A stretch of 64,000 nt of DNA, taken from positions 1,612,001 through 1,676,000 of the forward strand of contig NZ_CP022584.1 of assembly GCF_002240225.1 (NCBI RefSeq), written 5' to 3'. Position 1 is the first letter of the stretch. Every line of letters starts with the position of its first letter. A program made the translations under genes and the position numbers. Positions 17,252 through 27,125 of the stretch are shown here, piece after piece. Source of the DNA: Paenibacillus physcomitrellae (GTDB lineage: Bacteria; Bacillota; Bacilli; Paenibacillales; Paenibacillaceae). The notes beneath the pieces are model-generated. The model saw only the letters and a program-made list of their open reading frames with translations. It did not search any database and was not told where the DNA came from.

Positions 17252-17798
17252 CGAGGTTCAGAAGCAGCACATTAACGACAGGTTCGCTGAACAGCCCAAG
17301 GTCTCTGCCCTTCGTATGCTGGTTGACCAGCTCCTGCAGCTGATCCGCCGGTATGCCCGTGTTGGCGCTGACGCGCGGAATCTGAACTTCGGCTGCGGCT
17401 ACACTGATGTCCGGATCCAACCCGGAACCGGAGTTCGTGATCAGGTCGATCGGCAGCTCGGAGACGGGAATCTGCGGATTTTCCTTCTCCCAAACCCGCA
17501 CGGCTTCCTCGGTACGTTGGATCATCTCCGGATTGGACGGCGCGTAATTGGGCGTCCCGGAAGAAGCCGCATTGTAATCAATGCTGGAGATTCTTCCATG
17601 GAACAAGGCAGGCGAAGTAAACGATTGCCCGATCAGCTCGGAGCCGATCAATTGATGATTCGCATCATATACCAGACTACCGTCTGCTTTACCAGGCATA
17701 AAAGCCTGGGCAATTCCCGTTACGACAAGCTGGTAAACCACCACAAGGAGGATCAGGGCCAAACTTGTTCTTAAGGTTACCGTTAGGGTCTTCATCAT
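17223..17798 (-). CDS. kdpC: Potassium-transporting ATPase KdpC subunit
   Basis: A 191-residue protein with one N-terminal membrane helix (ALILLVVVYQLVVTGIAQAF) and an extracytoplasmic domain carrying the family motifs LIGQSFTSPALFHGR, SSGTPNYAPSNPEM, LPIDLITNSGSGLDPDIS and ARVSANTGIP-like PRVSANTGIPADQL. KdpC stabilises the KdpFABC pump and raises its ATP affinity. It lies 17 bases after kdpB and overlaps the tandem KdpD-module gene, so all are in one operon. Confidence 0.95.
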   Translation of the reverse strand: MMKTLTVTLRTSLALILLVVVYQLVVTGIAQAFMPGKADGSLVYDANHQLIGSELIGQSFTSPALFHGRISSIDYNAASSGTPNYAPSNPEMIQRTEEAVRVWEKENPQIPVSELPIDLITNSGSGLDPDISVAAAEVQIPRVSANTGIPADQLQELVNQHTKGRDLGLFSEPVVNVLLLNLDVQQAAAGK

Positions 17799-17815
17799 TT
17801 TTAGCTCCTCCTTCC

Positions 17816-19843
17816 CTAAACCATGAATTGAACTAGCAGATCAATCAATTTGATGCCGATAAACGGCACGATGACGCCGCCCAGCCCGTAAACCAGCAGA
17901 TTGCGGCCCAGAAGCCGGGAAGAGCTCATCGGTTTATAAGCGACTCCTCTCATAGCCAGCGGAATCAGCAGCGGAATAATGACCGCGTTAAAAATCAAAG
18001 CGGACAAGATCGCCGACAGCGGCGAATGGAGCCGCATAATATTCAGGGATTCCATCTCCGGAATCGCCATCATAAACATAGCCGGAATAATAGCAAAATA
18101 TTTGGCAATGTCATTAGCGATGCTGAAGGTCGTCAAGGCCCCGCGCGTCATCAGCAGCTGCTTGCCGATGGAAACCACTTCGATGATCTTGGAAGGATCG
18201 GAATCCAGATCGACCATGTTGGCCGCTTCCTTCGCAGCGACGGTGCCGCTGTTCATCGCAATTCCGACGTCCGCCTGAGCCAGCGCCGGCGCATCGTTGG
18301 TTCCGTCGCCGGTCATGGCAACCAGCTTCCCTTCCGCCTGCTCTTTGCGGATCACGGCGATTTTGTCCTCCGGTTTGCTTTCGGCGATAAAGGCGTCGAC
18401 TCCGGCTTCCGCCGCGATCGTCGCCGCCGTCAGCGGGTTGTCGCCCGTACACATGATCGTTTTGATGCCCATTTTTCTCATCTGGTCAAACCGTTCGCGC
18501 ATTCCCGGTTTGACCGTATCTTTCAGATAAATGAGGCCCAGTATATGTTGATCGACGGCAACGGCTAACGGCGTGCCGCCTGCCGAAGCGATCGCATCGG
18601 ATTTCTCCTGCAAATCGCGCGGAATCTGTCCCCCCTGCTCGGCCGCCCACTTTTTGACGGCATCCACGGCGCCTTTGCGGACCTTGCGTCCATCCGTCAA
18701 ATCCACGCCGCTCATGCGGGTTTCCGCTTTAAATTCTATAAAGGCCGCCCCATCGGCCAATTGCGGCTGATAAGAGAGGTTCAGCTTGTTCAGCAGTTCC
18801 AAGACGGATCGTCCTTCCGGGGTTTCGTCTTTCACGGAGCTGAGCGCCGCTATTTCCGCAACCTCGGCCACGCTGCGCTGCCCCGCCGGGACAAACTCGC
18901 TGGCCATCCGGTTCCCGTAGGTGATCGTCCCTGTTTTATCCAAAATAATCGTGTTAATATCCCCCGAGGCTTCTACGGCTTTACCGGACATCGCCAGCAC
19001 ATTAAACTGGGTGACCCGGTCCATGCCGGCAATGCCGATAGCGGACAGCAGCCCGCCGATGGTGGTCGGAATCAGGCAGACCAGCAAAGCGATCAGCACC
19101 GGAATTTCCAACTGAATGCCCAGATAATCGGACATAAACGGCAGGGTTACTACGACGATCAGAAAAATCAGCGTCATGCTGACCAGCACGGTATTCAGCG
19201 CAATTTCATTCGGCGTTTTTTGCCGTTTCGCCCCTTCGACGAGGGAGATCATCCGGTCCAGGAAGGATTCGCCAGGGTCGCTGGAGATTCGGACTTTGAT
19301 TCTGTCGCTGATCACCTTCGTGCCGCCGGTTACGGAGCTGAAGTCGCCGCCCGCTTCTTTAATGACCGGCGCTGATTCCCCGGTGATGGCCGATTCGTCG
19401 ACCGAAGCCAATCCCTCGATCACCTCGCCGTCTCCCGGAATCATTTCCCCTTGGGAAACAACAACGACGTCCCCCTTGCGCAGCTCCGTGGAGGGTACCA
19501 GCTTGATGCCGCTGCCGTTCACTTTGTTCGCCATAATTTCTTTTTTGGTTTTCTTTAATGAATCGGCCTGCGCTTTCCCCCGGCCTTCGGCCAAAGCTTC
19601 CGCAAAGTTGGCGAACAGCACCGTAAACAGCAGGATCAAAGCTACGGCCAGATTAAATCCGGATGAAACCGATCCGTAAAAAGCATCCGGCACAAAAACC
19701 AGAAACAAAGTGATCATAAACCCGATTTCAACCACAAACATGACGGGATTCCGGACCATGATCCGGGGATCCAGCTTGATGACGGATTGTTTTACTGCCT
19801 GCCGGACGATTTCGCCGGACAATGCACTTTTTTTCGTACTCAT
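17816..19843 (-). CDS. kdpB: Potassium-transporting ATPase KdpB subunit (P-type ATPase)
   Basis: A 675-residue P-type ATPase, the energising subunit of the high-affinity K+ pump. The phosphorylated Asp is in [12 protein letters not shown]; the actuator TGES is in ITGESAPV; the hinge [23 protein letters not shown] is intact; and the KdpB-specific selectivity segment reads [15 protein letters not shown]. Full length for the family. Its start lies 22 bases after kdpA, with a GGAGG site. Confidence 0.97.
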   Translation of the reverse strand: MSTKKSALSGEIVRQAVKQSVIKLDPRIMVRNPVMFVVEIGFMITLFLVFVPDAFYGSVSSGFNLAVALILLFTVLFANFAEALAEGRGKAQADSLKKTKKEIMANKVNGSGIKLVPSTELRKGDVVVVSQGEMIPGDGEVIEGLASVDESAITGESAPVIKEAGGDFSSVTGGTKVISDRIKVRISSDPGESFLDRMISLVEGAKRQKTPNEIALNTVLVSMTLIFLIVVVTLPFMSDYLGIQLEIPVLIALLVCLIPTTIGGLLSAIGIAGMDRVTQFNVLAMSGKAVEASGDINTIILDKTGTITYGNRMASEFVPAGQRSVAEVAEIAALSSVKDETPEGRSVLELLNKLNLSYQPQLADGAAFIEFKAETRMSGVDLTDGRKVRKGAVDAVKKWAAEQGGQIPRDLQEKSDAIASAGGTPLAVAVDQHILGLIYLKDTVKPGMRERFDQMRKMGIKTIMCTGDNPLTAATIAAEAGVDAFIAESKPEDKIAVIRKEQAEGKLVAMTGDGTNDAPALAQADVGIAMNSGTVAAKEAANMVDLDSDPSKIIEVVSIGKQLLMTRGALTTFSIANDIAKYFAIIPAMFMMAIPEMESLNIMRLHSPLSAILSALIFNAVIIPLLIPLAMRGVAYKPMSSSRLLGRNLLVYGLGGVIVPFIGIKLIDLLVQFMV

Positions 19844-19865
19844 TTCTCGACTCCTCCAATATGCG

Positions 19866-21542
19866 CTAAGGTTTCAAGGTCAAAAATTCAGCAATCGGTC
19901 CAAGCGCAAGCGCCGGGAAAAAGGTCAATGCGCCAACAATAACAGCAGCGCCGACAAAGACGGTTCCAAAAAGCGCGTTATCGGTGCGGAAGGTTCCCGA
20001 AGATTCAGGCACGGTTTTCTTGACGACCAGCGATCCGGCGACGGCCAGCATGGCGATGATGGAAAAATACCGTCCGAAGAAAATCACCAGTCCGGTCGAT
20101 ATGTTCCAATACGGCGTTGCGTCTCCCAGGCCTTCGAACCCGGAACCGTTGTTGGCGGCCGAAGAGGTGTACTCATACAAAGCTTGGCTGAGTCCATGGA
20201 AACCCGGGTTGGACAGCGTATCGGCATGCGCAAACAAAGCGATCGCGGTCGGCACCAGAACCAGCAGCGGGCTTATGATCAAGTTGACGGCGATGAGCTT
20301 CATCTCTTTGCCTTCGATTTTTCTGCCCAGGAATTCCGGTGTTCGTCCGACCATCAGCCCGGACAGGAAAACCGCAATCATCGCGTACATCAAAACGTTT
20401 ATAAATCCGGCTCCGACGCCTCCGAACACAGTGTTCAGCATCATATTCGCAAAAGCGACCAATCCGCCTATAGGCGTCAAAGAGTCGTGCATCGTATTTA
20501 CGGCGCCTGTCTCTGATGCGGTCGTCACGACAGCGTAAAGCGTCGATTGCGCCATTCCGAAGCGGGCTTCCTTCCCTTCCATGGAACCCTGGTCATGCTG
20601 AATGCCCATCGCATTCAGGACCGGGTTGCCTGCGCTTTCGCTGGCCAGGGCCACGCCGAGCAGCACGATAAACATCATCGCCATGGAGACAAACAACACG
20701 CGCCCTTGCTTGGCATTGCCCACCATTTTTCCGTAAGTAAACGGAAGCGCCGTTCCCAGCAGCAGCATGAGCAAAATTTGCAGCAAATTGCTGATGCCGT
20801 TCGGGTTCTCAAATGGATGTGCGGAGTTGACTCCAAAAAATCCCCCGCCGTTGTTTCCGAACTCCTTTATCGACAGGAATGAAGCGACAGGCCCGCGGGC
20901 AATTTCCTGTTTGGCCCCTTCCAGCGTTGTAGCTACCGCGGTCGGTTCCAGCGTTTGCGGAACGCCCAAAGCCACAAAGACAACCGCCATCACCAGGGAT
21001 ACCGGCAAAAGAATGCGGGTAATGCCCCGGATGAAGTCCACAAAAAAGTTGCCGAGCGGCTTGCCGGAAATGCCCCGGATAAATGCGATCGCCGCAGCCA
21101 GTGCGGAAGCCGGAGCGGCAAACATCAAGAAGATGATGGCCACCATTTGCGACAGATAGGAAAGCCCCGTCTCCCCGCTGTAATGCTGGAGGTTGGTATT
21201 CGTCATAAAGCTGATCGCCGTATTAAAAGCGAGCGTAGGCTCCATGGAGGCTACATGGCTCGGGTTCAGCGGCAGGCTGCCCTGAAACCGGAAGATCAAG
21301 TAGACGATCAGGATCATCACGCAGTTGCTGAGCAGCAAGGACAGTGCATATTGCTTCCAGCCCTGATTGTCCTTGCGTATGCCGCTGACAGAATAGATAG
21401 GCTTCTCCAGCCAGCCAAAGCCGCGGTCCAGACCGGTTGGTTCATAATTAAAAGCCTTCGCTATATACAGGCCCGCCGGACGGGCGAGCAATAGCGATAT
21501 TAGTAAGGTGATTGCTATGGCAATCCAGTTTTCAATACTCAC
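19866..21542 (-). CDS. kdpA: Potassium-transporting ATPase KdpA subunit
   Basis: A 558-residue channel-like subunit with ten or more membrane helices and four pore loops: [51 protein letters not shown] and [13 protein letters not shown], the K+ filter signatures of KdpA. It starts with GTG at 21542, eight bases after AGGAGG. KdpA selects K+ and passes it to KdpB. Confidence 0.97.
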   Translation of the reverse strand: MSIENWIAIAITLLISLLLARPAGLYIAKAFNYEPTGLDRGFGWLEKPIYSVSGIRKDNQGWKQYALSLLLSNCVMILIVYLIFRFQGSLPLNPSHVASMEPTLAFNTAISFMTNTNLQHYSGETGLSYLSQMVAIIFLMFAAPASALAAAIAFIRGISGKPLGNFFVDFIRGITRILLPVSLVMAVVFVALGVPQTLEPTAVATTLEGAKQEIARGPVASFLSIKEFGNNGGGFFGVNSAHPFENPNGISNLLQILLMLLLGTALPFTYGKMVGNAKQGRVLFVSMAMMFIVLLGVALASESAGNPVLNAMGIQHDQGSMEGKEARFGMAQSTLYAVVTTASETGAVNTMHDSLTPIGGLVAFANMMLNTVFGGVGAGFINVLMYAMIAVFLSGLMVGRTPEFLGRKIEGKEMKLIAVNLIISPLLVLVPTAIALFAHADTLSNPGFHGLSQALYEYTSSAANNGSGFEGLGDATPYWNISTGLVIFFGRYFSIIAMLAVAGSLVVKKTVPESSGTFRTDNALFGTVFVGAAVIVGALTFFPALALGPIAEFLTLKP

Positions 21543-21566
21543 AGGGAACCCCTCCTGAAATCGTAG

Positions 21567-21647
21567 CTAAAATTCTTCCGGATGAATAAGCGCATAAGTT
21601 AAATAAAGAAACAACGCAGCTGTCAAAGCCAGCAGTACCCAGATCAT
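21567..21647 (-). CDS. kdpF: Potassium-transporting ATPase KdpF subunit
   Basis: A 26-residue, single-helix protein (MIWVLLALTAALFLYLTY, then ALIHPEEF) directly before kdpA. The pattern of a short helix ending in LxHPExF is diagnostic of KdpF, which stabilises the KdpABC complex in the membrane. The start codon overlaps the stop of the preceding small gene (ATGA), and AAGGAAG lies upstream. Confidence 0.9.
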   Translation of the reverse strand: MIWVLLALTAALFLYLTYALIHPEEF

Positions 21648-21751
21648 CGTGGTTCACTTCCTTCATCGACCACGGCCGAAGCCCAGGCCGTGAAGCCGAT
21701 CAGCGAGAGGGCAATCAGCAGCAGGATCACGATCATATACAGGTCCATCAT
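21644..21751 (-). CDS. Small hydrophobic protein at the head of the kdp operon
   Basis: A 35-residue protein with one membrane helix (MIVILLLIALSLIGFTAWA) and a short acidic tail (VVDEGSEPR). A GAGGAGG site sits 9 bases before ATG at 21751; a second ATG follows at once. It overlaps kdpF by four bases, so it is co-translated with the pump. It resembles KdpF in size and topology but lacks the HPExF end. Two small hydrophobic frames ahead of kdpA have been described in Clostridium acetobutylicum (recalled). It may be an extra pump subunit or a regulator. Confidence 0.7.
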   Translation of the reverse strand: MMDLYMIVILLLIALSLIGFTAWASAVVDEGSEPR

Positions 21752-21944
21752 GGGTTTGGTCCTCCTCTTCCTTGGGATTAGAGTATAGTTCGAAGCATGA
21801 AGATCCTGTTAAGGCAGTCATAGGTTTCACCCCTTATTTCCCCTTTCGAGCTAAGGGTATCATTTTCGCCATTAGCATAGGATTAGAACTCGAGCCGCTT
21901 AATAAAGATCAAATTAAGATGGCCGGTTATTCATCCGAAGACAG
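21752..21944 (-). promoter_or_regulatory. Promoter and leader region of the kdp pump operon
   Basis: Some 190 bases between the kdpE terminator and the first small kdp gene must hold the KdpE-controlled promoter. The stretch around 21880-21920 is AT-rich (TTAATTTGATCTTTATTAA on the minus strand). I checked for a cyclic-di-AMP (ydaO-type) riboswitch and could not assign its conserved core. Confidence 0.45.
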
Positions 21945-21977
21945 CAAAAAACCATGCCTCTGGGAAGAAGCATGGTT
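21945..21977 (-). terminator. Terminator of the kdpD-kdpE transcript
   Basis: On the minus strand AACCATGC and GCATGGTT pair around a 12-base loop and are followed by TTTTTT. It lies about 75 bases after kdpE and before the kdpFABC promoter region, so the regulators and the pump are separate transcripts, apart from read-through. Confidence 0.85.
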
Positions 21978-22051
21978 CCGTTCGCGGATACGGTAAAGGC
22001 CTGGGAATGAGTGTAGATATGGGAATTCTTCACCTTAATCCGGCCTTATTT

Positions 22052-22759
22052 TTATTCCTCGGAAAGCTGAAGCATCCGGTAGCCGACCCCGATATGCGTC
22101 TGAATAAACTTGTTCTGGGACGATGTTTTTTCGATCTTCTTGCGCAAGGTGGCCATAAAGACCCGGAGGGCCGGAATGTCATACGAATGACTGCCCCAGA
22201 TTTCATTGATCATATAATTATACGTCAATACTTTCCCGGAATTTTTGGCCAGCAGGCACAGAATTTTGTATTCGCTTGGCGTCAGGTGCACCTCTTCCCC
22301 GGACAACCAGACGCAGCCTGCGCTGTAATCGATTTTGAGGCTGCCGTTCGTATAGATGGAAGAGTCGCTCAGCAGCTTCGTGCTGTCGTTCCGGATTCTC
22401 CGCAGACTGACTCTCAGCCGGGCGAGCAGTTCTTCCACGCTGAACGGTTTGGTCAGATAATCGTCCGCCCCCGCATCCAGCGCTTCGATTTTATCGCGGT
22501 CTTCACTGCGGGCGCTGACCACAATAATCGGCAAATTGGACCAGGTGCGGATCTTGCGGATAATTTCAACCCCGTCTATATCCGGCAGCCCCAAATCCAG
22601 AATCATCAAATCCGGCGCTCTGGAGAGCGTCTCCAGAATAGAGGCCTCTCCCGTATGCGCCGTCAAATATTTATAACCTTGGGTTTCCAGTGTTGTCGTA
22701 ATCAGTTTCCGGATCGGCTTGTCATCTTCCACGACCAGAATAACCGGTTTATTATTCAT
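22052..22759 (-). CDS. kdpE: KdpE response regulator
   Basis: A 235-residue OmpR/PhoB-type regulator: receiver domain with VVEDDKPIRKLI, phosphoacceptor in LMILDLGLPDIDG and YLTKPFSVEELLARLRV, then a winged-helix domain (VHLTPSEYKILCLLAKNSGKVLTYNYM..IWG, ending VGVGYRM-like IGVGYRML). The ATG at 22759 lies inside the last codons of kdpD (8-base overlap); a longer frame would read into kdpD and is rejected. It should activate the kdp pump operon when K+ is scarce. Confidence 0.93.
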   Translation of the reverse strand: MNNKPVILVVEDDKPIRKLITTTLETQGYKYLTAHTGEASILETLSRAPDLMILDLGLPDIDGVEIIRKIRTWSNLPIIVVSARSEDRDKIEALDAGADDYLTKPFSVEELLARLRVSLRRIRNDSTKLLSDSSIYTNGSLKIDYSAGCVWLSGEEVHLTPSEYKILCLLAKNSGKVLTYNYMINEIWGSHSYDIPALRVFMATLRKKIEKTSSQNKFIQTHIGVGYRMLQLSEE

Positions 22760-25460
22760 GAATATCCACCTCTTCCGCATACAAAGTGAAATAGAATACA
22801 CTTCCGCGGGGCTCATGGTCTCTTACCCCGATGGTCCCGCCATGTGCCTGGATAATCGATTGGCATAAGGCAAGGCCCAGTCCAAGCCCTCGTCTGCCGT
22901 CTGCTGAACTGTTGTTCCCCGTATAGAACATTTCAAACAACCGCTCTTTATCGGCATCCGGTATACCCGGACCATCGTCCGAAACTTCAACGAGAATCCA
23001 TTCCCCGCTTCTCTTCGCGGATATTCGAATGATAGAACCGTCCTGCGTATATTTGATGGCATTGTCCACCAGATTGATCAAAACCTGGACAACAAGCCGG
23101 GAATCCATTTTTGCCATTAACAGCTCGTCTTCCAGATCCGTCTGAATTTCATGCTTCTGGCTGTTCCGGGTTACGTGACGCATCGCTTCCGTGATGACAT
23201 CGTCCACCAGTTCTGCCTGAAGATTCAGCTTCATTGTTCCGTTGTCGATCCTGCTTATCGATAACAGATTCTCTACCAGGTTAATCAGCCAGATGGAATC
23301 GTCATAAATATCCGCATACAGTCCGGTCCGCTGCTCTTCATCCAGCACCTTGGAGTTGCTCAGCAAAATGCCGGCATTCCCCAAGATACTGGTCAATGGT
23401 GTCCGTAAATCATGGGAGATAGAGCGCAGCAGATTGGCGCGCAGCTGCTCCTGACGAATTTGCATGGAAATCTCTTTCTGCTGTTCGTTTAACTGTTCCT
23501 TTTCCAGTGCAAGCGCGCATTCGCCCAGCATCGCGATCACAAGGCTTTGTTCAAAGGAGTCGAGCGGGTCCCCTTCATCCATTGCAATAGCTGAAACGGC
23601 CAGCACTCCCTCGCCGCCCCGGACGGCGTGATAGAGACATTCGGCTCCGAAGAAGGTATCTGTCGTTGCGCCGGCTCTTTTATTGTTGGTAAACACCCAG
23701 TTGGCCACAGCCTTCTCGTTGTCCCCCGTATAGAGCGCCCGATCCTTCGATTCTTCCCCGCCCGGGAACACAATCGGCTCGGACAGTTTGTTCAGATCCA
23801 CAGGGTAAAAAATAACCGTCCGCCCCAGCAGCTTGACGAGCTGCCGGGCGGTTTCTTCAATGATCGCAGCCGCATTGCCGGCCTGCTGCAATTTGCGGCT
23901 CGTCTCCAGCAAAATTTCGGTACGGTAAGCTTTCTGTGCGGCAATTCGGGCCTGCTCCCTGACCCGCATCGTTAAAGTGCTGGTCAGGATTGAGGCGGCC
24001 AGCATCACTACAAACGTGATCAAATAACCGGAATCATAGGTTTTAAGTGAATAATAAGGCTCTGTAAAGAAGTAATTGAATACGATAACGCTCAAAATAG
24101 ACAGAAGCGCGCTGTATAACCTGCCCTTTGTTATTGTGGCATTTAGAAGAACGCCCAGCAGATAAACCGTAATGATGTTGGCTTCCCGGAAGCCCAGGTG
24201 CTGGAACCAGACGCCAATGAGCGTGCAGAAGAGCAAAACCAACAAACTTTTTATCGAATCTCTAAAAGAAAATGCAGGCGGTTTTATCGGTAATCCGGTA
24301 CTCTTGACGCCTTCGGTCCCGATGTACGGAATAATATACGTTTCCATATGCGGAACCAGCGGGATCAGTTTGTCGATCAAAGAAGACTTATGCACCCCCC
24401 GCTTGCGATCGGGAGAACGTCCCAGCACCAGCTTGGTCACCCCGCTCATCTTGACATATTCGGCAATTTGAACCGGAATATCTTCGCCATAGACGGTCGC
24501 AATTTGCGCCCCAAGCTGCTCCGCCAGTTTAAGATTTTCCCGCAGCTGCATTTTCTTCAAATGTTCATTGTCTCTTGTCCCTTTTGATTCCCGTTCAGGG
24601 GCTTCCACATACAGGGCCGTAAACTGGCTGTGGAACACTTCCGCCATTCTTGCGGCAGTCCGGATGACCTTCTGGTTTGAAGGAGCAGAGGAAAGGCACA
24701 CCAGAATATGATCCTGATAATACTTATCCTCTTTCTTTGTCTCTTCATTGATGAGTAAGGCTATCCGTCTTAACTGCCGGGCCGTGATTTTCAGGGCGAT
24801 TTCCCGCAGCGGCTTTAGCTTCTCGAGAACATAAAGGCTGGAGAAATCCCGCTCCCCCTGCATCAGCTCATCCGGATGCATCCGGCCCTTTTGGAAACGT
24901 TCAACGACCTTATCTAAATCTGCATCCACCAGTTCAATCTGGTCGGCACGCTCAAACACATTGTCAGGTATTCGTTCATCAACGGATATTTCAGTAATCG
25001 AAGTGATGATATCGGTCAAGCTTTCGATTTCCTGAATATCCAATGTGGTATAGACGTGGATACCCGCGCGAAGCAGCTCCTCCACATCCTGATATCTTCT
25101 TTTATGCCTGCAGCCCTCCGCATTGACATGAGCCAGCTGATCCAGCAAAACAATGTCCGGCTTGCGCTCCAGCGCGGCATCGAGATTAAAATCATGAAAG
25201 ACTCCCTTACTTTTAGAAGCAGAAATTTGAAGCGGTTCAAGCCTGCCCAGTCCCGATGAAGTCATCCGGGAATAGTCGCCGATATCACCGAGGACCACAT
25301 CCATCCCGTTCTGCGCGTCCCTTCGGGCGGCATGAAGCATCGCCCCTGCCTTGGCCGAACCTGGAAGGTAACCGAGGAAAATGCTGAGTTTCCCCCTCGT
25401 TCTCCTCTTAGAGGAATCGAGTACGGAATCATGATTATCTTGTATGGAATCCGTTGGCAT
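22752..25460 (-). CDS. kdpD: KdpD sensor histidine kinase with degenerate ATP-binding sensor module
   Basis: A 902-residue full-length KdpD: N-terminal KdpD module (about 22-230), Usp-like domain (about 250-370, with LVLGRSPDRKRG), four membrane helices (about 385-490), GAF-like region, and a kinase core with SHDLRTPLTSILG and NLVDNAIKYT, DDGPGIPD, GLGLGLAL. The sensor module is odd: Walker A reads GYLPGSAKA instead of GxxPGVGKT, and Walker B reads IVLLDQLAHVN instead of LVDELAHTN. The Lys is kept but the second Gly and the Thr are lost. ATP binding by this module is therefore doubtful. It is translationally coupled to kdpE. The unrelated hydrolase gene ends 51 bases upstream. Confidence 0.94.
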   Translation of the reverse strand: MPTDSIQDNHDSVLDSSKRRTRGKLSIFLGYLPGSAKAGAMLHAARRDAQNGMDVVLGDIGDYSRMTSSGLGRLEPLQISASKSKGVFHDFNLDAALERKPDIVLLDQLAHVNAEGCRHKRRYQDVEELLRAGIHVYTTLDIQEIESLTDIITSITEISVDERIPDNVFERADQIELVDADLDKVVERFQKGRMHPDELMQGERDFSSLYVLEKLKPLREIALKITARQLRRIALLINEETKKEDKYYQDHILVCLSSAPSNQKVIRTAARMAEVFHSQFTALYVEAPERESKGTRDNEHLKKMQLRENLKLAEQLGAQIATVYGEDIPVQIAEYVKMSGVTKLVLGRSPDRKRGVHKSSLIDKLIPLVPHMETYIIPYIGTEGVKSTGLPIKPPAFSFRDSIKSLLVLLFCTLIGVWFQHLGFREANIITVYLLGVLLNATITKGRLYSALLSILSVIVFNYFFTEPYYSLKTYDSGYLITFVVMLAASILTSTLTMRVREQARIAAQKAYRTEILLETSRKLQQAGNAAAIIEETARQLVKLLGRTVIFYPVDLNKLSEPIVFPGGEESKDRALYTGDNEKAVANWVFTNNKRAGATTDTFFGAECLYHAVRGGEGVLAVSAIAMDEGDPLDSFEQSLVIAMLGECALALEKEQLNEQQKEISMQIRQEQLRANLLRSISHDLRTPLTSILGNAGILLSNSKVLDEEQRTGLYADIYDDSIWLINLVENLLSISRIDNGTMKLNLQAELVDDVITEAMRHVTRNSQKHEIQTDLEDELLMAKMDSRLVVQVLINLVDNAIKYTQDGSIIRISAKRSGEWILVEVSDDGPGIPDADKERLFEMFYTGNNSSADGRRGLGLGLALCQSIIQAHGGTIGVRDHEPRGSVFYFTLYAEEVDIHE

Positions 25461-25511
25461 AACTGGCCCGCTTTCTTAAAGAAATGATGTATAGTGGAAA
25501 ACTCCAAATGA

Positions 25512-26309
25512 TTACTGCGTTACGCTTGTTTCCAGAAACGACCGGACCACCTGATTAAATAGATCCGGCTGACATAAATTGCTCGGGGACAGGGAATCCG
25601 ATATCACACCGAATTGGGCATTTCGAATTCGAGCCGCCAGAGCTTCCATCTTATGGAGCTCATATTCCGAAGAGTCGGCAGCCAAACAAAGCACGGGTTT
25701 GCTAAAGAGCTCCATAGAGGTGGGAAGATGGGCCAGGGCCATCGCTATTCTTTGTTTATATAATTCCCTGGGGCGTTTTTCAAGCATACTTCTGCGAATC
25801 ACCTGATAAGCTGGTCTCCATCGTTGATAAGACAAACGCAGAGCAGGCAGAATCCATTCGCTTGGGGCATAATAAGTGACCCAGCTGCAGTAGGCCGCAG
25901 CGAGTTGAATTTTTCTAAGTGTACCTGAGGTTTCCGCTTCCGGCGAGATGCTGTCTACGATAACCAGCGCTTTCACCCGATTAGGATATGAACTTGCCAA
26001 ATGCTGAACAAGAATGCCCCCGTAAGAAACGCCTACAAACACCGCTTCGCGGATCTGCAGTTCATTCAGAAGAATAATTAAATCCGTACACTGCGTATCC
26101 AGAATTTCCTCTTTGGATTGCGACAGTTTCCCCGATTTCCCGTTGCCGCGCAGATCGCACACAATAACTTTATAATTCTCGGAGAAATAGTCCATCTGTT
26201 CCCGAAACATGGAATGGGTCAGTCCATGACCATGAACAAAAACGATAGGTACGCCGTTACCTTTCATCTCATAATAAAGTTTGGTTCCATTTAGATTGGC
26301 AAATGGCAT
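25512..26309 (-). CDS. Alpha/beta hydrolase
   Basis: A 265-residue alpha/beta-fold hydrolase. The oxyanion loop HGHG, the CDLRGNGKSG strand-turn and the nucleophile elbow GVSYGG (Ser in GXSXG) are present, and LCLAADSSEYELHKM is where the acid residue is expected. The catalytic His near the C terminus is not obvious: the last 40 residues contain none (FGVISDSLSPSNLCQPDLFNQ), so the triad may be incomplete. ATG at 26309 was preferred for GAGGTG six bases upstream; a GTG at 26318 is the alternative. It could be co-transcribed with kdpD but a functional link is not evident. Confidence 0.82.
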   Translation of the reverse strand: MPFANLNGTKLYYEMKGNGVPIVFVHGHGLTHSMFREQMDYFSENYKVIVCDLRGNGKSGKLSQSKEEILDTQCTDLIILLNELQIREAVFVGVSYGGILVQHLASSYPNRVKALVIVDSISPEAETSGTLRKIQLAAAYCSWVTYYAPSEWILPALRLSYQRWRPAYQVIRRSMLEKRPRELYKQRIAMALAHLPTSMELFSKPVLCLAADSSEYELHKMEALAARIRNAQFGVISDSLSPSNLCQPDLFNQVVRSFLETSVTQ

Positions 26310-26442
26310 CCTTTTCACCTCAATTTCCGAACCTATATAACCAGCACATCAATTCATCATGCCAGTATAACATTGTGGAAATTAAGGCTGTATTTAGCTT
26401 CATGGCAAAGATATTAAGATCGTATTAAGATTTGAAAATAAA

Positions 26443-26480
26443 AAATGGCCTCCAATGATCAGAATCATCAGGGGCCATTT
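26443..26480 (-). terminator. Terminator of the HesB-like gene
   Basis: AAATGGCC and GGCCATTT form the stem around a loop with inner CC/GG and GAT/ATC pairs, and on the minus strand it ends in TTTTTTA. Confidence 0.8.
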
Positions 26481-26532
26481 AACCGCTCAAGTCTTTTATT
26501 CCATTTAAGTTAAACTCCATAAAATCGTATTC

Positions 26533-26871
26533 TTAAACCGCCTTGTTCAAGTTAACCCGTCTGTCTTTAATGATCACATGATCGCTGTAAAGCATCGAGT
26601 CGCTGCTCAAACGGAAGCTTGGGAATGTCGGATGCCCTTTAAGCCGCAAAGTTTGCTCGAAATAGATCTCCTGCTGGGAGTCCACCAGAAACGAGAATGC
26701 TTCCGATTCGATCGGTTTGTCTGCAGCTTCCGGTTCGCTCAAGAGCAAGATATTAAAGATCCCGCCGGTTGCGCAGCCTTCATTTTCAGTAATCAATTTA
26801 AAATATCCTTGTTGACCGTTCAGTGCTTTCTCCAATTTCTCTCTGGCAATCGAATCGAATTCTACTCTCAT
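26533..26871 (-). CDS. HesB/YqkB-like Fe-S biosynthesis domain protein
   Basis: A 112-residue protein with the fold signature of the HesB/IscA-like YqkB family: FKLITENEGCATGGIFNILL, then a conserved strand block (FSFLVDSQQEIYFEQTLRLKG). IscA scaffolds carry three Cys; only one (in EGCATGG) is visible here, as in the YqkB branch, so direct Fe-S cluster assembly is uncertain. It is monocistronic with its own terminator. Confidence 0.75.
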   Translation of the reverse strand: MRVEFDSIAREKLEKALNGQQGYFKLITENEGCATGGIFNILLLSEPEAADKPIESEAFSFLVDSQQEIYFEQTLRLKGHPTFPSFRLSSDSMLYSDHVIIKDRRVNLNKAV

Positions 26872-27035
26872 TGTAATCTTCTCCTTTGTTTATGAATTTA
26901 TATCTCATTGTGTTCTAACCAGTTCGTAACAATTATATTGCTTACAATTTAGTTTTACACCATATTATAACCGATGTCAACCCTTTATTCGATTGAACAG
27001 GCAAACCGTGTAAGCCTATTTTTTACCCTTTCTGT

Positions 27036-27077
27036 TAAAAAAAGAAACAGCCCTGCCCCTTCATCGGCAAAGCTGCT
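27036..27077 (-). terminator. Likely terminator of the orphan sensor kinase gene
   Basis: On the minus strand CAGC..TTGCC pairs with GGGGCA..GCTG and is followed by TTTCTTTTTTT. Confidence 0.6.
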
Positions 27078-27125
27078 CTACTTTTAACTTATTACAATTA
27101 ACTTTTGTCACGTTAACTTTCGTTA

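Noticed and set aside
21752-21944. Cyclic-di-AMP riboswitch before the kdp pump genes
   Set aside because: Some GGGG and GTGAA elements are present but the order of conserved blocks does not fit the ydaO-type motif.
21772-21996. 74-codon frame on the plus strand
   Set aside because: Starts with TTG without a ribosome site and runs through the kdpE terminator hairpin.
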